This document shows, piece after piece, positions 16,301 to 24,603 of a DNA stretch of 42,159 nt. Below the pieces are notes generated by a model, which saw nothing but the letters and a program-made list of their open reading frames with translations, searched no databases and was not told the DNA's origin. The DNA is taken from the NCBI GenBank assembly GCA_946406145.1, contig CAMJJL010000014.1:1-42159 (forward strand). The letters are read 5' to 3'. The position numbers and the translations under genes were made by a program. This stretch comes from an uncultured Clostridia bacterium (lineage in GTDB: Bacteria > Bacillota > Clostridia > Oscillospirales > Acutalibacteraceae). How positions within the stretch are numbered: position 1 is the first letter of the stretch; each line of letters starts with the position of its first letter.

Positions 16301-18174
16301 TGACCATTCAAAAATATAACGGCAGAGCTGCTGATGTAGTGATTCCCTCCGAGATCGAAGGCTATCCCGTCACTGATATCGGATTCAGAGCGTTCTGTAA
16401 GAAATTCAAAATGACAAGCCTGACGATCCCCGATACGATAAGGAACATTGAGGATGATGCGTTTTGTGATTGTAAGAATCTGAGAACGATTACGATGTAT
16501 TGTCGTGATTTCTCTTACTACTATTCGGCATTTGACGGTTGTACAGACTGTACACTTTACGGCTATGAGAATACGCTGGCGGAGGATATTGCGAACCATC
16601 AAGAATATACGTTTGTCGCGCTTGATCCGTCTGCCTTACCGGAATACGATACGATCATTGATGATGACGGACTCTTCACGCTGGTCAGGTACAACGGAAA
16701 CAAGGAAGAGATCACGACGCCTGCTGTGATCGACGGACATAAGGTCGAGAAGATCGATCTTAACAGAAACAAGTATCTCAAGAAGGTAACGATCTCCGAC
16801 GGTGCGACCGAGCTGGCTCCAGGCGCATTTTCCTCAACGCCGAATCTTGAGAGCATTACGATCCCGGACAGTGTGACAAAGGTCGGAATGTATGCTTTAG
16901 TCGGTACAAAATGGCTGGAGGAACAGTATAATTCCAATCCTGAGGAGCCAATCATTTACGCCGGGAAGGTAGCGTTATATGTCAAAGATCAGATCAACAC
17001 TCCCGAGCACATTACGCTGCGAAATGATACCGTCGGTATTTCTGACAACACATTCCATCATACCGCTATCAAGAGCATCACAATTCCCGACAGCTTGAAA
17101 ACGATCGGCAGCGGTGCGTTCGTCGGATGTAATAAACTGCAGAGCATCTCAATTCCCGACGGCGTGACAGAGTTGCCATCTCAGATATTTATCAATTGCA
17201 CTGCTCTTGAGAGCGTATCCTTACCCAAGGGAATAAAATCGATTGGATTCGTTTGCTTCGGCAATTGTTCCGCGCTCAAAAATATTGAGCTTCCGGAGGG
17301 GTTGAACACCATCGGAAGATCGGCGTTCAGCGGCTGTTCTTCTCTGACAGAGATCAGTATTCCCGCATCGGTGAAATCGATCGCAAACAACGCGTTTTTT
17401 GATTGCGCCTCATTAAATAAGGTAACGGTACTCAATCCTCGCGCTGAGATCATGTCACGTTCATTAGGTTATCGATACGATGAAGAGAGAGAGAAGCAAA
17501 AAAAGATAGAAGGCTTCACCATTTACGGCTATTCAGGTTCAACAGCTGAGGCTTATGCGAACAGGAACGGCTTCGACTTTGTCAGTATCGGACAGGCAGA
17601 TATAGCCGATAACTACGGCTATGAGCCCGGCGCCTACTATCTCACGGGCAGAATCAACGGCGCTTATTACAGTTATGACGATGTTTCTCCGGCTTTGAAC
17701 CTACAGTCGAAAGACGGCGGCTTCCATGTTGAAACACCGCTCAGAGCAGGTGATAGGATCAGTGTTGTTCGCTATCTCGGCAACGGACTGTTTGCTTCCG
17801 TCACTGAAGAGAGAGAGGTAGAGCAAACCGGCTTTGCCGACGTCGCGTTACAGACCATCGCACCCTTCAGCAAGAATCTGATGATTGCTGTCACCGACAA
17901 AAACGGCGCTGTGACGCTCCAGACAGAAAGCTTTATCAGAACAGGCAATGCGCCGATCCGCGGCGATATCGATGACAACGGCAAAATCAGCGCTGTCGAC
18001 GTGACCAATTTACAGCGCTTTATCGTAAGGATCGATCCCACGATTGGTGAATATGCAGCTGTCGGAGCGGATATCGACCATGACGGTATTATCAGCGTTG
18101 TAGATAATACCTTCATCCAACGCTATCTGGCAGGTATGGATATCCCGTATTCGATCGGCGATACAGTCGGATGA
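13321..18174 (+). CDS. Very large secreted BspA-like leucine-rich-repeat protein with C-terminal dockerin
   Basis: A 1617-residue surface protein. The start is the ATG at 13321 with AGGAGG seven bases upstream; an upstream in-frame start at 13285 lacks a ribosome-binding site. A signal peptide (1-30) ends before QTHQHSF. Residues about 35-320 contain Ig-like stretches. LRR_5 (BspA/TpLRR) blocks occupy about 327-553, 773-980 and 1110-1425, each unit of the form SVxIPDSVTxIGxxAFxxC and each block capped by a GFTIYGYxxSxAExYAxxNxFDFV unit. Between them, about 565-755, are two pre-peptidase-C-like beta domains (TYLKFVPEKDMM.., AFLRFIPDKDML..). Residues 1548-1617 form a complete type I dockerin with two calcium loops (GDIDDNGKISAVD and ADIDHDGIISVVD). 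Such repeats bind host or microbial ligands, and the dockerin should attach it to a cohesin scaffold. It is monocistronic. Confidence 0.92.
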   Translation: MRNHIKIVSVLLALMMLLSVLPVSVSVSVTAQTHQHSFSDVASINFYPVRDIIAGYDDVSSAFAADITFKDGETFLFDFAYAYLYDYDTGDMNYYTYEDFEEAFFNGFVQFTPERDLDTPGKVNVKISNEGVTPSFDINKSAVVNVVEDPIDRIEAVDNVILNSNNGHEREDWIGWDETTGNSIYKTYFGYESYAPTDVLIYYKDGTTASLSEKFDEYGSSYSHSFNGISYKEFVNTGSPYNGAPAYSKREAVEYISHQEDEPWEIGNTYQASVRYMGHEATYDVEIIEGLPYYPASPDEVLRNEDNPDFEYAVYNDKAVIVKYDGVERNVVIPATIGGFPVDAIGREAFKDNDWVRRIDISNGIRIIEDSAFYHCYQLKSVNIPETMRRIGFGAFAYCYDLDSVVIPDSVTDLYDRAFDGCSSLKSVSISNTVREIGYMTFARCERLTSVTIPSSVLEIGQWAFEGCTRLTKVTIPNSVRKIDEQAFIDCNRLKGIDIPASVIKINKQAFGYQHNEDWDPVLVDHFYIRGSEGSEAQRYAEENGILFLLPGEEPPAIEDTYPEIKVGDTVSVTIDNPDETTYLKFVPEKDMMIVFSADIDDNRYSHWSQVCDDIFDPVAYNDGNHIACLVEAGNTYYLGTGIRYDTGTYDVTLNEIEVADINLGDRVKLNVEGEAFLRFIPDKDMLISYRSDSTRDTFGTIYDENFEYITSDDDAGTDNNFKIIYPVEKGEVYYLGARFFGDNNKDTINVILEENTDIWLYENNGSDNGITITGYYGNDLDVEIPSEFDGNPVTKIGAGVFSNSALTRVVIPDTVTAIDNNAFNNSKKLKEIVIPDSVIEVGESAFSSTAWYDDQPEGVVYTGRVAYGVKGNVSKIAFKEGTVSIASQAFSYNHYITEVTIPDSLTTIGYQEFYHCPSLKQITIPPTVTEIGYNAFGYYDDIELGTTKVDGFTIYGYENSAAEQYADENDFDFVAIGTIELPEYEYTIRNGKVTIQKYNGRAADVVIPSEIEGYPVTDIGFRAFCKKFKMTSLTIPDTIRNIEDDAFCDCKNLRTITMYCRDFSYYYSAFDGCTDCTLYGYENTLAEDIANHQEYTFVALDPSALPEYDTIIDDDGLFTLVRYNGNKEEITTPAVIDGHKVEKIDLNRNKYLKKVTISDGATELAPGAFSSTPNLESITIPDSVTKVGMYALVGTKWLEEQYNSNPEEPIIYAGKVALYVKDQINTPEHITLRNDTVGISDNTFHHTAIKSITIPDSLKTIGSGAFVGCNKLQSISIPDGVTELPSQIFINCTALESVSLPKGIKSIGFVCFGNCSALKNIELPEGLNTIGRSAFSGCSSLTEISIPASVKSIANNAFFDCASLNKVTVLNPRAEIMSRSLGYRYDEEREKQKKIEGFTIYGYSGSTAEAYANRNGFDFVSIGQADIADNYGYEPGAYYLTGRINGAYYSYDDVSPALNLQSKDGGFHVETPLRAGDRISVVRYLGNGLFASVTEEREVEQTGFADVALQTIAPFSKNLMIAVTDKNGAVTLQTESFIRTGNAPIRGDIDDNGKISAVDVTNLQRFIVRIDPTIGEYAAVGADIDHDGIISVVDNTFIQRYLAGMDIPYSIGDTVG

Positions 18175-18242
18175 CTACATCAACATCAACGAAATGAATG
18201 GATCGTTGATGCAATAATGATAACGAATCATTATTAATCACA

Positions 18243-18278
18243 ACGGAGGATGGAACAAGCTACATCCTCCGTTTTTTT
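18243..18278 (+). terminator. Terminator of the large LRR gene
   Basis: ACGGAGGATG (18243-18252) pairs exactly with CATCCTCCGT (18263-18272), followed by seven T. Confidence 0.85.
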
Positions 18279-18283
18279 ATTAC

Positions 18284-18329
18284 AAAAAAGGGGCTATCGC
18301 ATACTACTTGTGCAGCATACGATAGCCCC
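18284..18329 (-). terminator. Terminator of the phosphosugar mutase gene
   Basis: GGGGCTATCG (18290-18299) pairs with CGATAGCCCC (18320-18329). The A run at 18284-18289 becomes the U run on the minus strand. Confidence 0.85.
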
Positions 18330-18355
18330 TGATTATTTTTCATTCATACTGAAGC

Positions 18356-20071
18356 TTATTTCAGATAACCGTTCATATCCTCGGCGATCCGATCGGTGAT
18401 CTTCTTCGCTTCATCAGCGTCAGCGCCGATCGCGGTGATATAGATCTTGATCTTCGGCTCGGTGCCGGAGGGTCTGACGATTGCGCAGTGACCGCCCTCG
18501 GTGGTATAGGAGAGCACATTGGACTTGGGCAGATCGATCTTCTCGGTAGTGCCTGTCACAAGGTCGGTCGCGACATGGGTGTCATAGTCGGCTACGGATA
18601 CGACCTTGTAGCCTGCGATCGATACGGGAGCATTCTTGCGGAGGCTGTCCATGATGCCTGCCATCTTCTGCATACCCTCCGCACCTTCGAAATAGAAGTT
18701 CAGCGTGGTATTCAGATAGTAGCCGTATTCATTGTAGATACCGTCAATGATATCGACCAGCGACTTGCCCTGCTTCTTATAATATGCCGCCATCTCACAG
18801 ATCAGCATGGATGCGACGACAGCGTCCTTATCTCTGACATAAGTGCCGGCAAGATAGCCGCAGCTCTCTTCAAAGCCGAACACAAAGCGATCCTCTTCGC
18901 CCTTCTGCTCAAGACCTAAGATGATCTCACCGATGTATTTGAAGCCTGTCAGACAGTTTCTCAGCTCGCAATCATACTTTTTGCAGATTGCTTCAATGAT
19001 CTTGGTGGTAACGATCGTCTTGACGACAACGGGATCTTTGGGGAGATTGCCCAGCGCCTTGCGGCTCTTAAGGATATACTCGGTGAGCATCGCGCCGATC
19101 TCGTTACCGGTATACAGACGATAGGTGCCGTCAGCACGCTTTGCGGCAATGCTGACACGGTCGGAGTCGGGATCGGTCGCTAACAGCAGATCGGCGTCAT
19201 TCGCCTTGCAGTATTCCAGACCCTTTGCAAGCGCTTCTTCCAGCTCGGGGTTGGGGAAGGGGCAGGTGGTAAAGTTGCCGTCGGGCATTTCCTGCTCCTT
19301 GACGATCACGACATTCTCCATGCCGACGTCGGACAGAACACGTCTGACGAGCTTGTTACCTGCGCCGTTGAGCGGTGTATATACGACCTTGAGATCGGTA
19401 CCCTTGCAGCTCCCGGCGTTGACCTGATTCTTCTTGACCTCATCCAGATAACTGTCATAGACAGAATCCTTGACATATTCGATGGAGCCGTTCCTGATTG
19501 CCTCATCAAAATCACAGAGCTTGACGTCGTCAAACATATCCAGCGCCTGGATCTCATCGAATACCATACCTGCGGCGACATCGGTCATCTGGCAGCCGTC
19601 CTCGCCGTATGCCTTATAGCCGTTATACTTAGCAGGATTGTGGCTTGCCGTCACCATGATACCGGCTACACAACCCAGATGACGAACCAGATAGCTCAGC
19701 ACGGGAGTGGGCTCGAGCTCCTCTGTGATATATGCTTTGATACCGTTCGCCGCCAGTACGCGAGCCGCCTCGATCTTGAAGAGATCGGAGTTGATGCGCG
19801 AATCGTGAGAGATCGCCACAGCGCCTGTGCCGTATTTCTTTTTGATATAATTCGCAAGACCCTGTGTCGCGTGACGAACAACATAAATATTCATTCTGTT
19901 GGTGCCTGCGCCGAGCACGCCGCGCAGTCCTGCTGTACCGAATTTCAGCGGCGTATAGAAGCGGTCATAGATCGCATCGTTATCATCCTTGACCGCGTTC
20001 AGTTCCTTGACTAATTCCGCGTCCTCGGTTGCCTTTTCAAGCCATTCCTTGTAAATGTTCATATAATCCAT
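18356..20071 (-). CDS. pgcA: Phosphoglucomutase / phosphomannomutase (alpha-D-phosphohexomutase family)
   Basis: A 571-residue cytosolic enzyme interconverting hexose 1- and 6-phosphates, feeding glycogen, UDP-glucose and cell-wall precursor synthesis. The four family motifs are all present: phosphoserine loop TASHNPAKYNGYK with Ser143, metal loop DPDSDR at 300-305, sugar-binding GFEESCGY, and phosphate-binding RPSGTEPKIKIY near the C-terminus. Length and the N-terminal KFGTAGLRGVLGAGTNRMN block match Firmicutes PgcA-type enzymes. The ATG at 20069-20071 is preceded by GGTGAT. It stands alone with its own promoter and terminator. Whether glucose or mannose is preferred cannot be read from the sequence. 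Confidence 0.94.
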   Translation of the reverse strand: MDYMNIYKEWLEKATEDAELVKELNAVKDDNDAIYDRFYTPLKFGTAGLRGVLGAGTNRMNIYVVRHATQGLANYIKKKYGTGAVAISHDSRINSDLFKIEAARVLAANGIKAYITEELEPTPVLSYLVRHLGCVAGIMVTASHNPAKYNGYKAYGEDGCQMTDVAAGMVFDEIQALDMFDDVKLCDFDEAIRNGSIEYVKDSVYDSYLDEVKKNQVNAGSCKGTDLKVVYTPLNGAGNKLVRRVLSDVGMENVVIVKEQEMPDGNFTTCPFPNPELEEALAKGLEYCKANDADLLLATDPDSDRVSIAAKRADGTYRLYTGNEIGAMLTEYILKSRKALGNLPKDPVVVKTIVTTKIIEAICKKYDCELRNCLTGFKYIGEIILGLEQKGEEDRFVFGFEESCGYLAGTYVRDKDAVVASMLICEMAAYYKKQGKSLVDIIDGIYNEYGYYLNTTLNFYFEGAEGMQKMAGIMDSLRKNAPVSIAGYKVVSVADYDTHVATDLVTGTTEKIDLPKSNVLSYTTEGGHCAIVRPSGTEPKIKIYITAIGADADEAKKITDRIAEDMNGYLK

Positions 20072-20112
20072 ACTATCACCCTATGAATCAAATTTGGCAT
20101 ATAACCTATTTC

Positions 20113-20141
20113 ACTATACCACAAAATATGCCTGTTTACAA
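20113..20141 (-). promoter_or_regulatory. Sigma-A promoter of the phosphosugar mutase gene
   Basis: On the minus strand, TTGTAA (20136-20141), a 17-base spacer and TATAGT (20113-20118), about 40 bases ahead of the start codon. Confidence 0.65.
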
Positions 20142-20272
20142 TATATAAATTTATGTTTATGAATTTGAAACAAAAATTGCTTTTAATGATATGAATTATC
20201 CACAAATTAGTATCAATTCTACGGATAAAAATTCCTTAAAATCGTCGAATGACACAAAAAGGAGTGAAAAGC

Positions 20273-20301
20273 TTGATTTATCTTTTGTTCTGTAGTATGA
20301 T
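20273..20301 (+). promoter_or_regulatory. Sigma-A promoter of the 20333 gene
   Basis: TTGATT (20273-20278), a 17-base spacer and TATGAT (20296-20301), 31 bases ahead of the ATG. It is divergent from the mutase promoter across a 261-bp AT-rich gap. Confidence 0.7.
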
Positions 20302-20332
20302 ATACTTTGATTGAAAAACAGGAGGTATAATT

Positions 20333-21412
20333 ATGAGTGAAAAGACTAATTCTGAGCTAAACAGCGAAGAAGTTCTTGACTCCGCGGCAGAGAACACAGA
20401 AGAGATCGCGGCTCAAGAAGCGACCGATGTGATCGAAAATGCCGACACGGAGAATACCGACACGGCAGCAGAAGCCACCGATCCCGAGAACACAGGAGTG
20501 GATGAGGTTTCTGATACCGAAAATGCCGAGGTTGCCCAAGAATCCGACGCAATCGTTGATACCGCTGAAAACAGCGCTCTTGAAACCACAGAAACCAATG
20601 AAGAAGCAATCCCCGAGAAGAAAAAATCTCCTCTGCAGGTTCCCGTCATCATCGCTTGCTGCATTCTTGTAGCCGCGCTGCTCGGATTCCTTGTCTACTA
20701 TGCGTTCTTCCTGAAAGAACCCGAAAACGTGACCTGGACCAACGACGTCGATAACGTAACATATTACTATGAATTCAAATCCGACGGTACCTTTACCGGT
20801 TATCTGGGCAGCATCGAAATGAACGGCTCCTTCCAGAAAACCAAGGCGGAGGGCAACAACACCATCACCGTTGACAAGACCTTCGGCAGCTTCTATCAGA
20901 ATATGCCGGCTACCTACAGCGTCAATGGCTCTAAATTGTTCGGTAATCAAGAGATGACCTGCACCTACTCAGAGGATTATGAGTTCACCCTCAAGCAGGG
21001 CAAGAGAGAGAAGAAGCTCCTCGATCTTCCGCAGGACTTCACTGCCGATGAGGATCTGGTAGGTACATGGATCTTTAAATACATGAACTATGATATCTAT
21101 AAGGTGACCTTCAACAAGGATGGCTCTATGCTTCTGGAATTCATCCAGGACGGCATCAAGTACAACGGTATTTATACCATCGATGGTTCCACCATCAACT
21201 TCACCTATTATGTAACCGATTCGACGGTTGTTCCGATCGATTACAAGGTTGACGGGGACACCATGACCTTCATGGGTTATCAGTTTGTACGTGAGGGCAG
21301 CGAGCTGGAGAAAGCAACCTCCGACCAGCAGGTACTCACTCCTCAGGCGGCTGATACTCAGGCGGCAGAAGCGGTCACAGAAGCGGCTACCGAGGCAGCA
21401 GAGTCCAACTAA
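20333..21412 (+). CDS. Single-pass membrane protein: acidic cytoplasmic N-terminus and extracellular lipocalin-like domain
   Basis: A 359-residue protein with AGGAGG ahead of the ATG. Residues 1-95 are extremely rich in Glu, Asp, Thr and Ala with no predicted fold and no signal peptide. KKK at 96-98 precedes one membrane span (about 101-127), giving N-in topology. The outside part holds two related beta-rich units (YYYEFKSDGTFTGYL.. at about 145-215 and GTWIFKYMNYDIYKVTFNKDG.. at about 240-325), of the kind seen in lipocalin-like/DUF5640-type domains. The C-terminal 35 residues are again Ala/Thr/Glu-rich. I do not recognise a named family. It has its own promoter and terminator. The function is unknown; a surface sensor or ligand-binding role is speculative. 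Confidence 0.8.
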   Translation: MSEKTNSELNSEEVLDSAAENTEEIAAQEATDVIENADTENTDTAAEATDPENTGVDEVSDTENAEVAQESDAIVDTAENSALETTETNEEAIPEKKKSPLQVPVIIACCILVAALLGFLVYYAFFLKEPENVTWTNDVDNVTYYYEFKSDGTFTGYLGSIEMNGSFQKTKAEGNNTITVDKTFGSFYQNMPATYSVNGSKLFGNQEMTCTYSEDYEFTLKQGKREKKLLDLPQDFTADEDLVGTWIFKYMNYDIYKVTFNKDGSMLLEFIQDGIKYNGIYTIDGSTINFTYYVTDSTVVPIDYKVDGDTMTFMGYQFVREGSELEKATSDQQVLTPQAADTQAAEAVTEAATEAAESN

Positions 21413-21425
21413 TCCCATACAGAAT

Positions 21426-21454
21426 GCCCCACCAAACGGTGGGGCTGTCTTTTT
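21426..21454 (+). terminator. Terminator of the 20333 gene
   Basis: GCCCCACC (21426-21433) pairs exactly with GGTGGGGC (21438-21445) and is followed by a T-rich tract. Confidence 0.8.
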
Positions 21455-21469
21455 AGTCAGAGTGTAGTA

Positions 21470-22852
21470 TTACATCATACTTTTCAATACTGCGGCGTCA
21501 CAGACGTCAGCTTTGCCGTCGTTGTTGACGTCAGCCGCTACCGTATAAACACCGTTGAAATCAGCTGCGCCGCACAAATAATCCAGCAGAGTATTCATAT
21601 CACGTGAGTTACGATTGCCTTCACCTGTGATATCACCGATCACGGCTAATTCATACGTGTCATTGCTTTCAGCGGAAGAGAATACCGCGGTCATCCCCGT
21701 GCCGACATTACCGCTCTTTTTGACCGTATTATCCCGATAGAGCGTGAGGTTGTATCCGTCGAATCGCATATTCCTTTTCAATGCCGCTACGGTCGTTTGC
21801 GGAGGAATATCACAGATATAAAAGCGATTGCTGTCCACCCGATACACATCGGATGTTATTCTCCCTGTGCCGGTGTTATTTTGAGCAGTGTTATCACCAC
21901 GTTCGGTATTGCTCCGATCATCCTGTCGTGATTCTTCGCCATTGGTATCATTCTCACTGATCAGAGAGGTGAAATCGCTTCGCCTGACAGAGAACGCGCT
22001 CGAATCACCGACCGCGATCACAGCGTCACCGTCGGCATAGACTGAGATCACCTGACCTGCGGCACGATAATATGCGATCTTTTCACCGGTATCAAGCTCA
22101 TAAGCGTTGATGGCACTGCCGCACGGAACATACAGAATGTGATCGATCACACATGCCGCCGCACCGTTATCCATATCTGCTGTGAACCGATACGAGATGC
22201 TGTTTTTGTCCACGACATACACAGCGCCGTATCCCGATACAAACGCATTGCTGTCGGCAGGGAAGAGGGGAGCTTCGACCGAATCCCCCGACAAGGCGCT
22301 GAATCGACCGCCGGATAACGTATAAAACGTATCGCCTGCTGCTACAAAGACGCCGCCGCGATATCCGCCGCAGATCGCGTTAATCTCACCGTCAAAGCGG
22401 TATCTGCCGAGGTAATCACCGCGGTAGGAATATGCGATCAGCTCATGAGCATCACGATAATTCTCGATATAGATCGCGCCGTTATCACAGGCAAAATCCG
22501 TATTGTTATACAGTAACAAATCATTGATCGCAAAGCCCTCTAAGAAATCGGTGTCCACATCATACACATAGACGGACATCTGTGCTCTCTTGACATCCTC
22601 ACACAGCAATACCGCTTTGCCGCGATAGGCACAGACAGACCGAATTGGGAAGGACACGTCCACCCCTGCGCTGATCGTATGCTCGCAATAGCGGATGATA
22701 TCCGCATGACCTCCGCTGAAACGGACGGAATAAACGCCGGTGTCATCCGCGCTTTGATAAGTTTTGGTGTTCTGAATAACATAAGCAGATGTCGGAAGCA
22801 CTGCAAGGATGAATAATAAGATACTTAGACAGATACACAGCATCCGCCTCAT
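21470..22852 (-). CDS. Secreted propeller-like protein with C-terminal dockerin
   Basis: A 460-residue secreted protein. The start chosen is the ATG at 22850-22852 behind GGGAGTGGAG; a TTG five codons earlier would swallow this site. A signal peptide spans about 1-24. Residues about 25-290 are built of short repeating beta units with alternating Gly/Asp turns (for example FDGEINAICGGYRGGVFVAAGD and GQVISVYADGDAVIAVGD), suggesting a PQQ-like beta-propeller. A Ser/Asn/Asp-rich linker lies at about 295-325. A further beta segment precedes the dockerin at about 402-460 (GDITGEGNRNSRD and ADVNNDGKADVCD). The first calcium loop is degenerate (Thr and Glu at usual Asn/Asp places). It should dock onto a cohesin scaffold; the propeller's ligand is unknown. 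It is monocistronic. Confidence 0.82.
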   Translation of the reverse strand: MRRMLCICLSILLFILAVLPTSAYVIQNTKTYQSADDTGVYSVRFSGGHADIIRYCEHTISAGVDVSFPIRSVCAYRGKAVLLCEDVKRAQMSVYVYDVDTDFLEGFAINDLLLYNNTDFACDNGAIYIENYRDAHELIAYSYRGDYLGRYRFDGEINAICGGYRGGVFVAAGDTFYTLSGGRFSALSGDSVEAPLFPADSNAFVSGYGAVYVVDKNSISYRFTADMDNGAAACVIDHILYVPCGSAINAYELDTGEKIAYYRAAGQVISVYADGDAVIAVGDSSAFSVRRSDFTSLISENDTNGEESRQDDRSNTERGDNTAQNNTGTGRITSDVYRVDSNRFYICDIPPQTTVAALKRNMRFDGYNLTLYRDNTVKKSGNVGTGMTAVFSSAESNDTYELAVIGDITGEGNRNSRDMNTLLDYLCGAADFNGVYTVAADVNNDGKADVCDAAVLKSMM

Positions 22853-22892
22853 ATTCTCCACTCCCAAGATTCGACATTATTTGACACAAATA

Positions 22893-22921
22893 ATTATACA
22901 GCAGCGCTTTGTGTAACACAA
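22893..22921 (-). promoter_or_regulatory. Promoter of the propeller/dockerin gene
   Basis: On the minus strand, TTGTGT (22916-22921), a 17-base spacer and TATAAT (22893-22898), about 41 bases before the start codon. Confidence 0.6.
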
Positions 22922-22976
22922 GATTAATTAATTATTTAACAATGTATGATCATTGGATTTTATTGCGATAAAACAC

Positions 22977-23005
22977 TTGACATTATCATAAAAACAAAGT
23001 AAAAT
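22977..23005 (+). promoter_or_regulatory. Consensus promoter of tRNA-Ser
   Basis: TTGACA (22977-22982), a 17-base spacer and TAAAAT (23000-23005), 21 bases ahead of the mature tRNA 5' end. Confidence 0.85.
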
Positions 23006-23026
23006 AACTTGTGCACAAAAGAATAC

Positions 23027-23115
23027 GGAAGCGTATCGAAGTGGTCATAACGGGCCTGACTCGAAATCAGGTAGTCCTCACGGGCTCGTGGGTTCGAATC
23101 CCACCGCTTCCGCCA
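23027..23115 (+). tRNA. tRNA-Ser (anticodon CGA)
   Basis: The 89-nt gene has an acceptor stem GGAAGCG/CGCTTCC, anticodon stem CCTGA/TCAGG around loop CTCGAAA (anticodon CGA), a long variable arm typical of serine tRNA, a T arm GTGGG-TTCGAAT-CCCAC, discriminator G and an encoded CCA. It decodes TCG codons. Confidence 0.96.
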
Positions 23116-23119
23116 TATA

Positions 23120-23156
23120 AAAACACGGAGTTTCTAAAAAGAGCTCCGTGTTTTTT
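23120..23156. terminator. Bidirectional terminator between tRNA-Ser and hemW
   Basis: AAAACACGGAG (23120-23130) pairs with CTCCGTGTTTT (23144-23154). T run on the plus side and A run on the other side serve both converging genes. Confidence 0.85.
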
Positions 23157-23161
23157 ATCCG

Positions 23162-24277
23162 CTAATGATTATGGTTTAACAAATACGCGATCACGGCATT
23201 GGAAACCAGAAAACCTTTTACCGTCAGCGAGATCGAACGATCGCTCGTTTGACATAATCCCTGCCGTTCTAATCTCATTGCCGCTGAAATCATCTTCTCA
23301 CTGACAGAATGTCCGAATCTTTTCTCATACCTGTCAAACAGCAAACCCTCTGTCAATCTGAGTGCCAGCATGATATATTCATCGCTGTCACCGCCGTCGG
23401 ATTCATCACAGATTTGATTCTCATAAAAACGCTGAAAATCACTTTCATAATAAAAGCGCTTTCCATCGATAAAGGAATGAGCGGAGGGACCGATCCCCAA
23501 ATATTCTTCATCATGCCAATAATGCAGGTTGTGGCGGCTCTCACGATCTTTTAAGGAGAAATTGGATATCTCATATTGCTGATATCCCAGCTGAGCGAGC
23601 TTCTGTACGGTATGCTCATAAAACGCCGCCTGCTCATCGTCATCAAATAACGTAAGCTGATCTTTCATTGTGCCAAACCGTGTACCTTCTTCGATTTTCA
23701 GGATATAAGAAGAAATATGCTGAACATCGCATGAGGCGCAAAACTCCAATGTCGTATCCAATGAAGCGATCGATTGCTCCGGGATAGCGAGCATCACATC
23801 GAGCGAGATATTATCGAATCCGGCTGTTTGTGCACGCTTTACAGTACGACAGGCGTCATCAACACTGTGACGACGGCCGAGGAGCTTCAGCTCATTCTCA
23901 TTGGCGCTCTGCAAGCCGATGGACAGGCGATTAAAGCCTGCCTGCTTCATCCGTGCAAAATCCAATTCCTCCGTCGAGGATGGATTGACCTCCACCGTGA
24001 TCTCGGCATGATCGGTTATATCAAACGATTGATAAACCGCATCCAGAATACGGATCAGGCGATCATGTCCGAGCAGGGAAGGGGTACCGCCGCCGAAATA
24101 GACGGTATCGACAGGACGATCAAGCTGTTCCCCCCATACTCTGATGCTGTCGATCAATCGATCTGTATATCCATTTAATTCGGAAAACTCAGCATGCGGA
24201 CGACGGCTGAAAAAGTTGCAGTAGGCACATTTGCCGTCGCAAAACGGGATATGCAAATATAGTCCGATAGGATTCAT
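23162..24277 (-). CDS. hemW: HemW-like radical SAM protein (coproporphyrinogen III oxidase family)
   Basis: A 371-residue radical SAM protein. The start is the ATG at 24275-24277 with AGGAG seven bases upstream; the longer frame begins at a GTG/TTG-type start without a ribosome-binding site. Residues 6-24 contain LYLHIPFCDGKCAYCNFFS with the cluster ligands Cys13, Cys17 and Cys20. YFGGGTPSLL (about 83-92) and EVNPSS mark the SAM-binding barrel, and the C-terminal winged helix of HemW is present (RLEGLLFDRYEKRFG.. onward). HemW proteins bind and hand over heme rather than oxidise coproporphyrinogen; many annotations retain the older name. No other heme gene is in the window. In related Clostridia it is often near lepA or hrcA, which is not the case here. 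Confidence 0.92.
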   Translation of the reverse strand: MNPIGLYLHIPFCDGKCAYCNFFSRRPHAEFSELNGYTDRLIDSIRVWGEQLDRPVDTVYFGGGTPSLLGHDRLIRILDAVYQSFDITDHAEITVEVNPSSTEELDFARMKQAGFNRLSIGLQSANENELKLLGRRHSVDDACRTVKRAQTAGFDNISLDVMLAIPEQSIASLDTTLEFCASCDVQHISSYILKIEEGTRFGTMKDQLTLFDDDEQAAFYEHTVQKLAQLGYQQYEISNFSLKDRESRHNLHYWHDEEYLGIGPSAHSFIDGKRFYYESDFQRFYENQICDESDGGDSDEYIMLALRLTEGLLFDRYEKRFGHSVSEKMISAAMRLERQGLCQTSDRSISLTVKGFLVSNAVIAYLLNHNH

Positions 24278-24340
24278 AGCTCTACTCCTGTATACGGGAA
24301 AACCATTGATTTTTACAAAAGCTCTATACAAAGGGGTGAG

Positions 24341-24364
24341 GCAGGAACTTGCGTTCCTGCCTCA
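24341..24364. other. Perfect hairpin in the hemW-prfC gap
   Basis: GAGGCAGGAAC and GTTCCTGCCTC form an 11-bp perfect stem with a very short loop. There is no T run on either side, so it is not a standard terminator. It lies in the 5' leader region of hemW on the minus strand or ahead of prfC on the plus strand. Confidence 0.4.
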
Positions 24365-24487
24365 AATTTGGAAGGTATATGAAAAAACTTAGATGAATTC
24401 TTGTTTGTAATGCTATTTTAATAAAATATGACGAAAAAGTCAAGTGCATTTGTGTATTTTAACGTAGAAAAAACATCCCTAAAGTTG

Positions 24488-24517
24488 TTGACTTTTACTA
24501 TAGAATAATAGTAAAAT
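24488..24517 (+). promoter_or_regulatory. Promoter of prfC
   Basis: TTGACT (24488-24493), an 18-base spacer and TAAAAT (24512-24517), about 85 bases before the start codon. Confidence 0.55.
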
Positions 24518-24603
24518 TATAGCGTATCACTAAAAACCAAACTGTTTCCTTTTGCATATTGCACTAAGGAATTGGCATATTGACGAAAACACGGAGGCAC
24601 GAA

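Noticed and set aside
23162..24331. The 389-residue form of HemW and the longer forms of prfC (24580), cwlD (27134), the 13285 LRR gene and the 32727 lipoprotein
   Set aside because: In each case the ribosome-binding site and the family N-terminus or signal peptide support the shorter start.
24341..24364. Terminator between hemW and prfC
   Set aside because: The hairpin is perfect, but neither strand has a T run after it, and both flanking genes point away from it; it is listed only as a hairpin.
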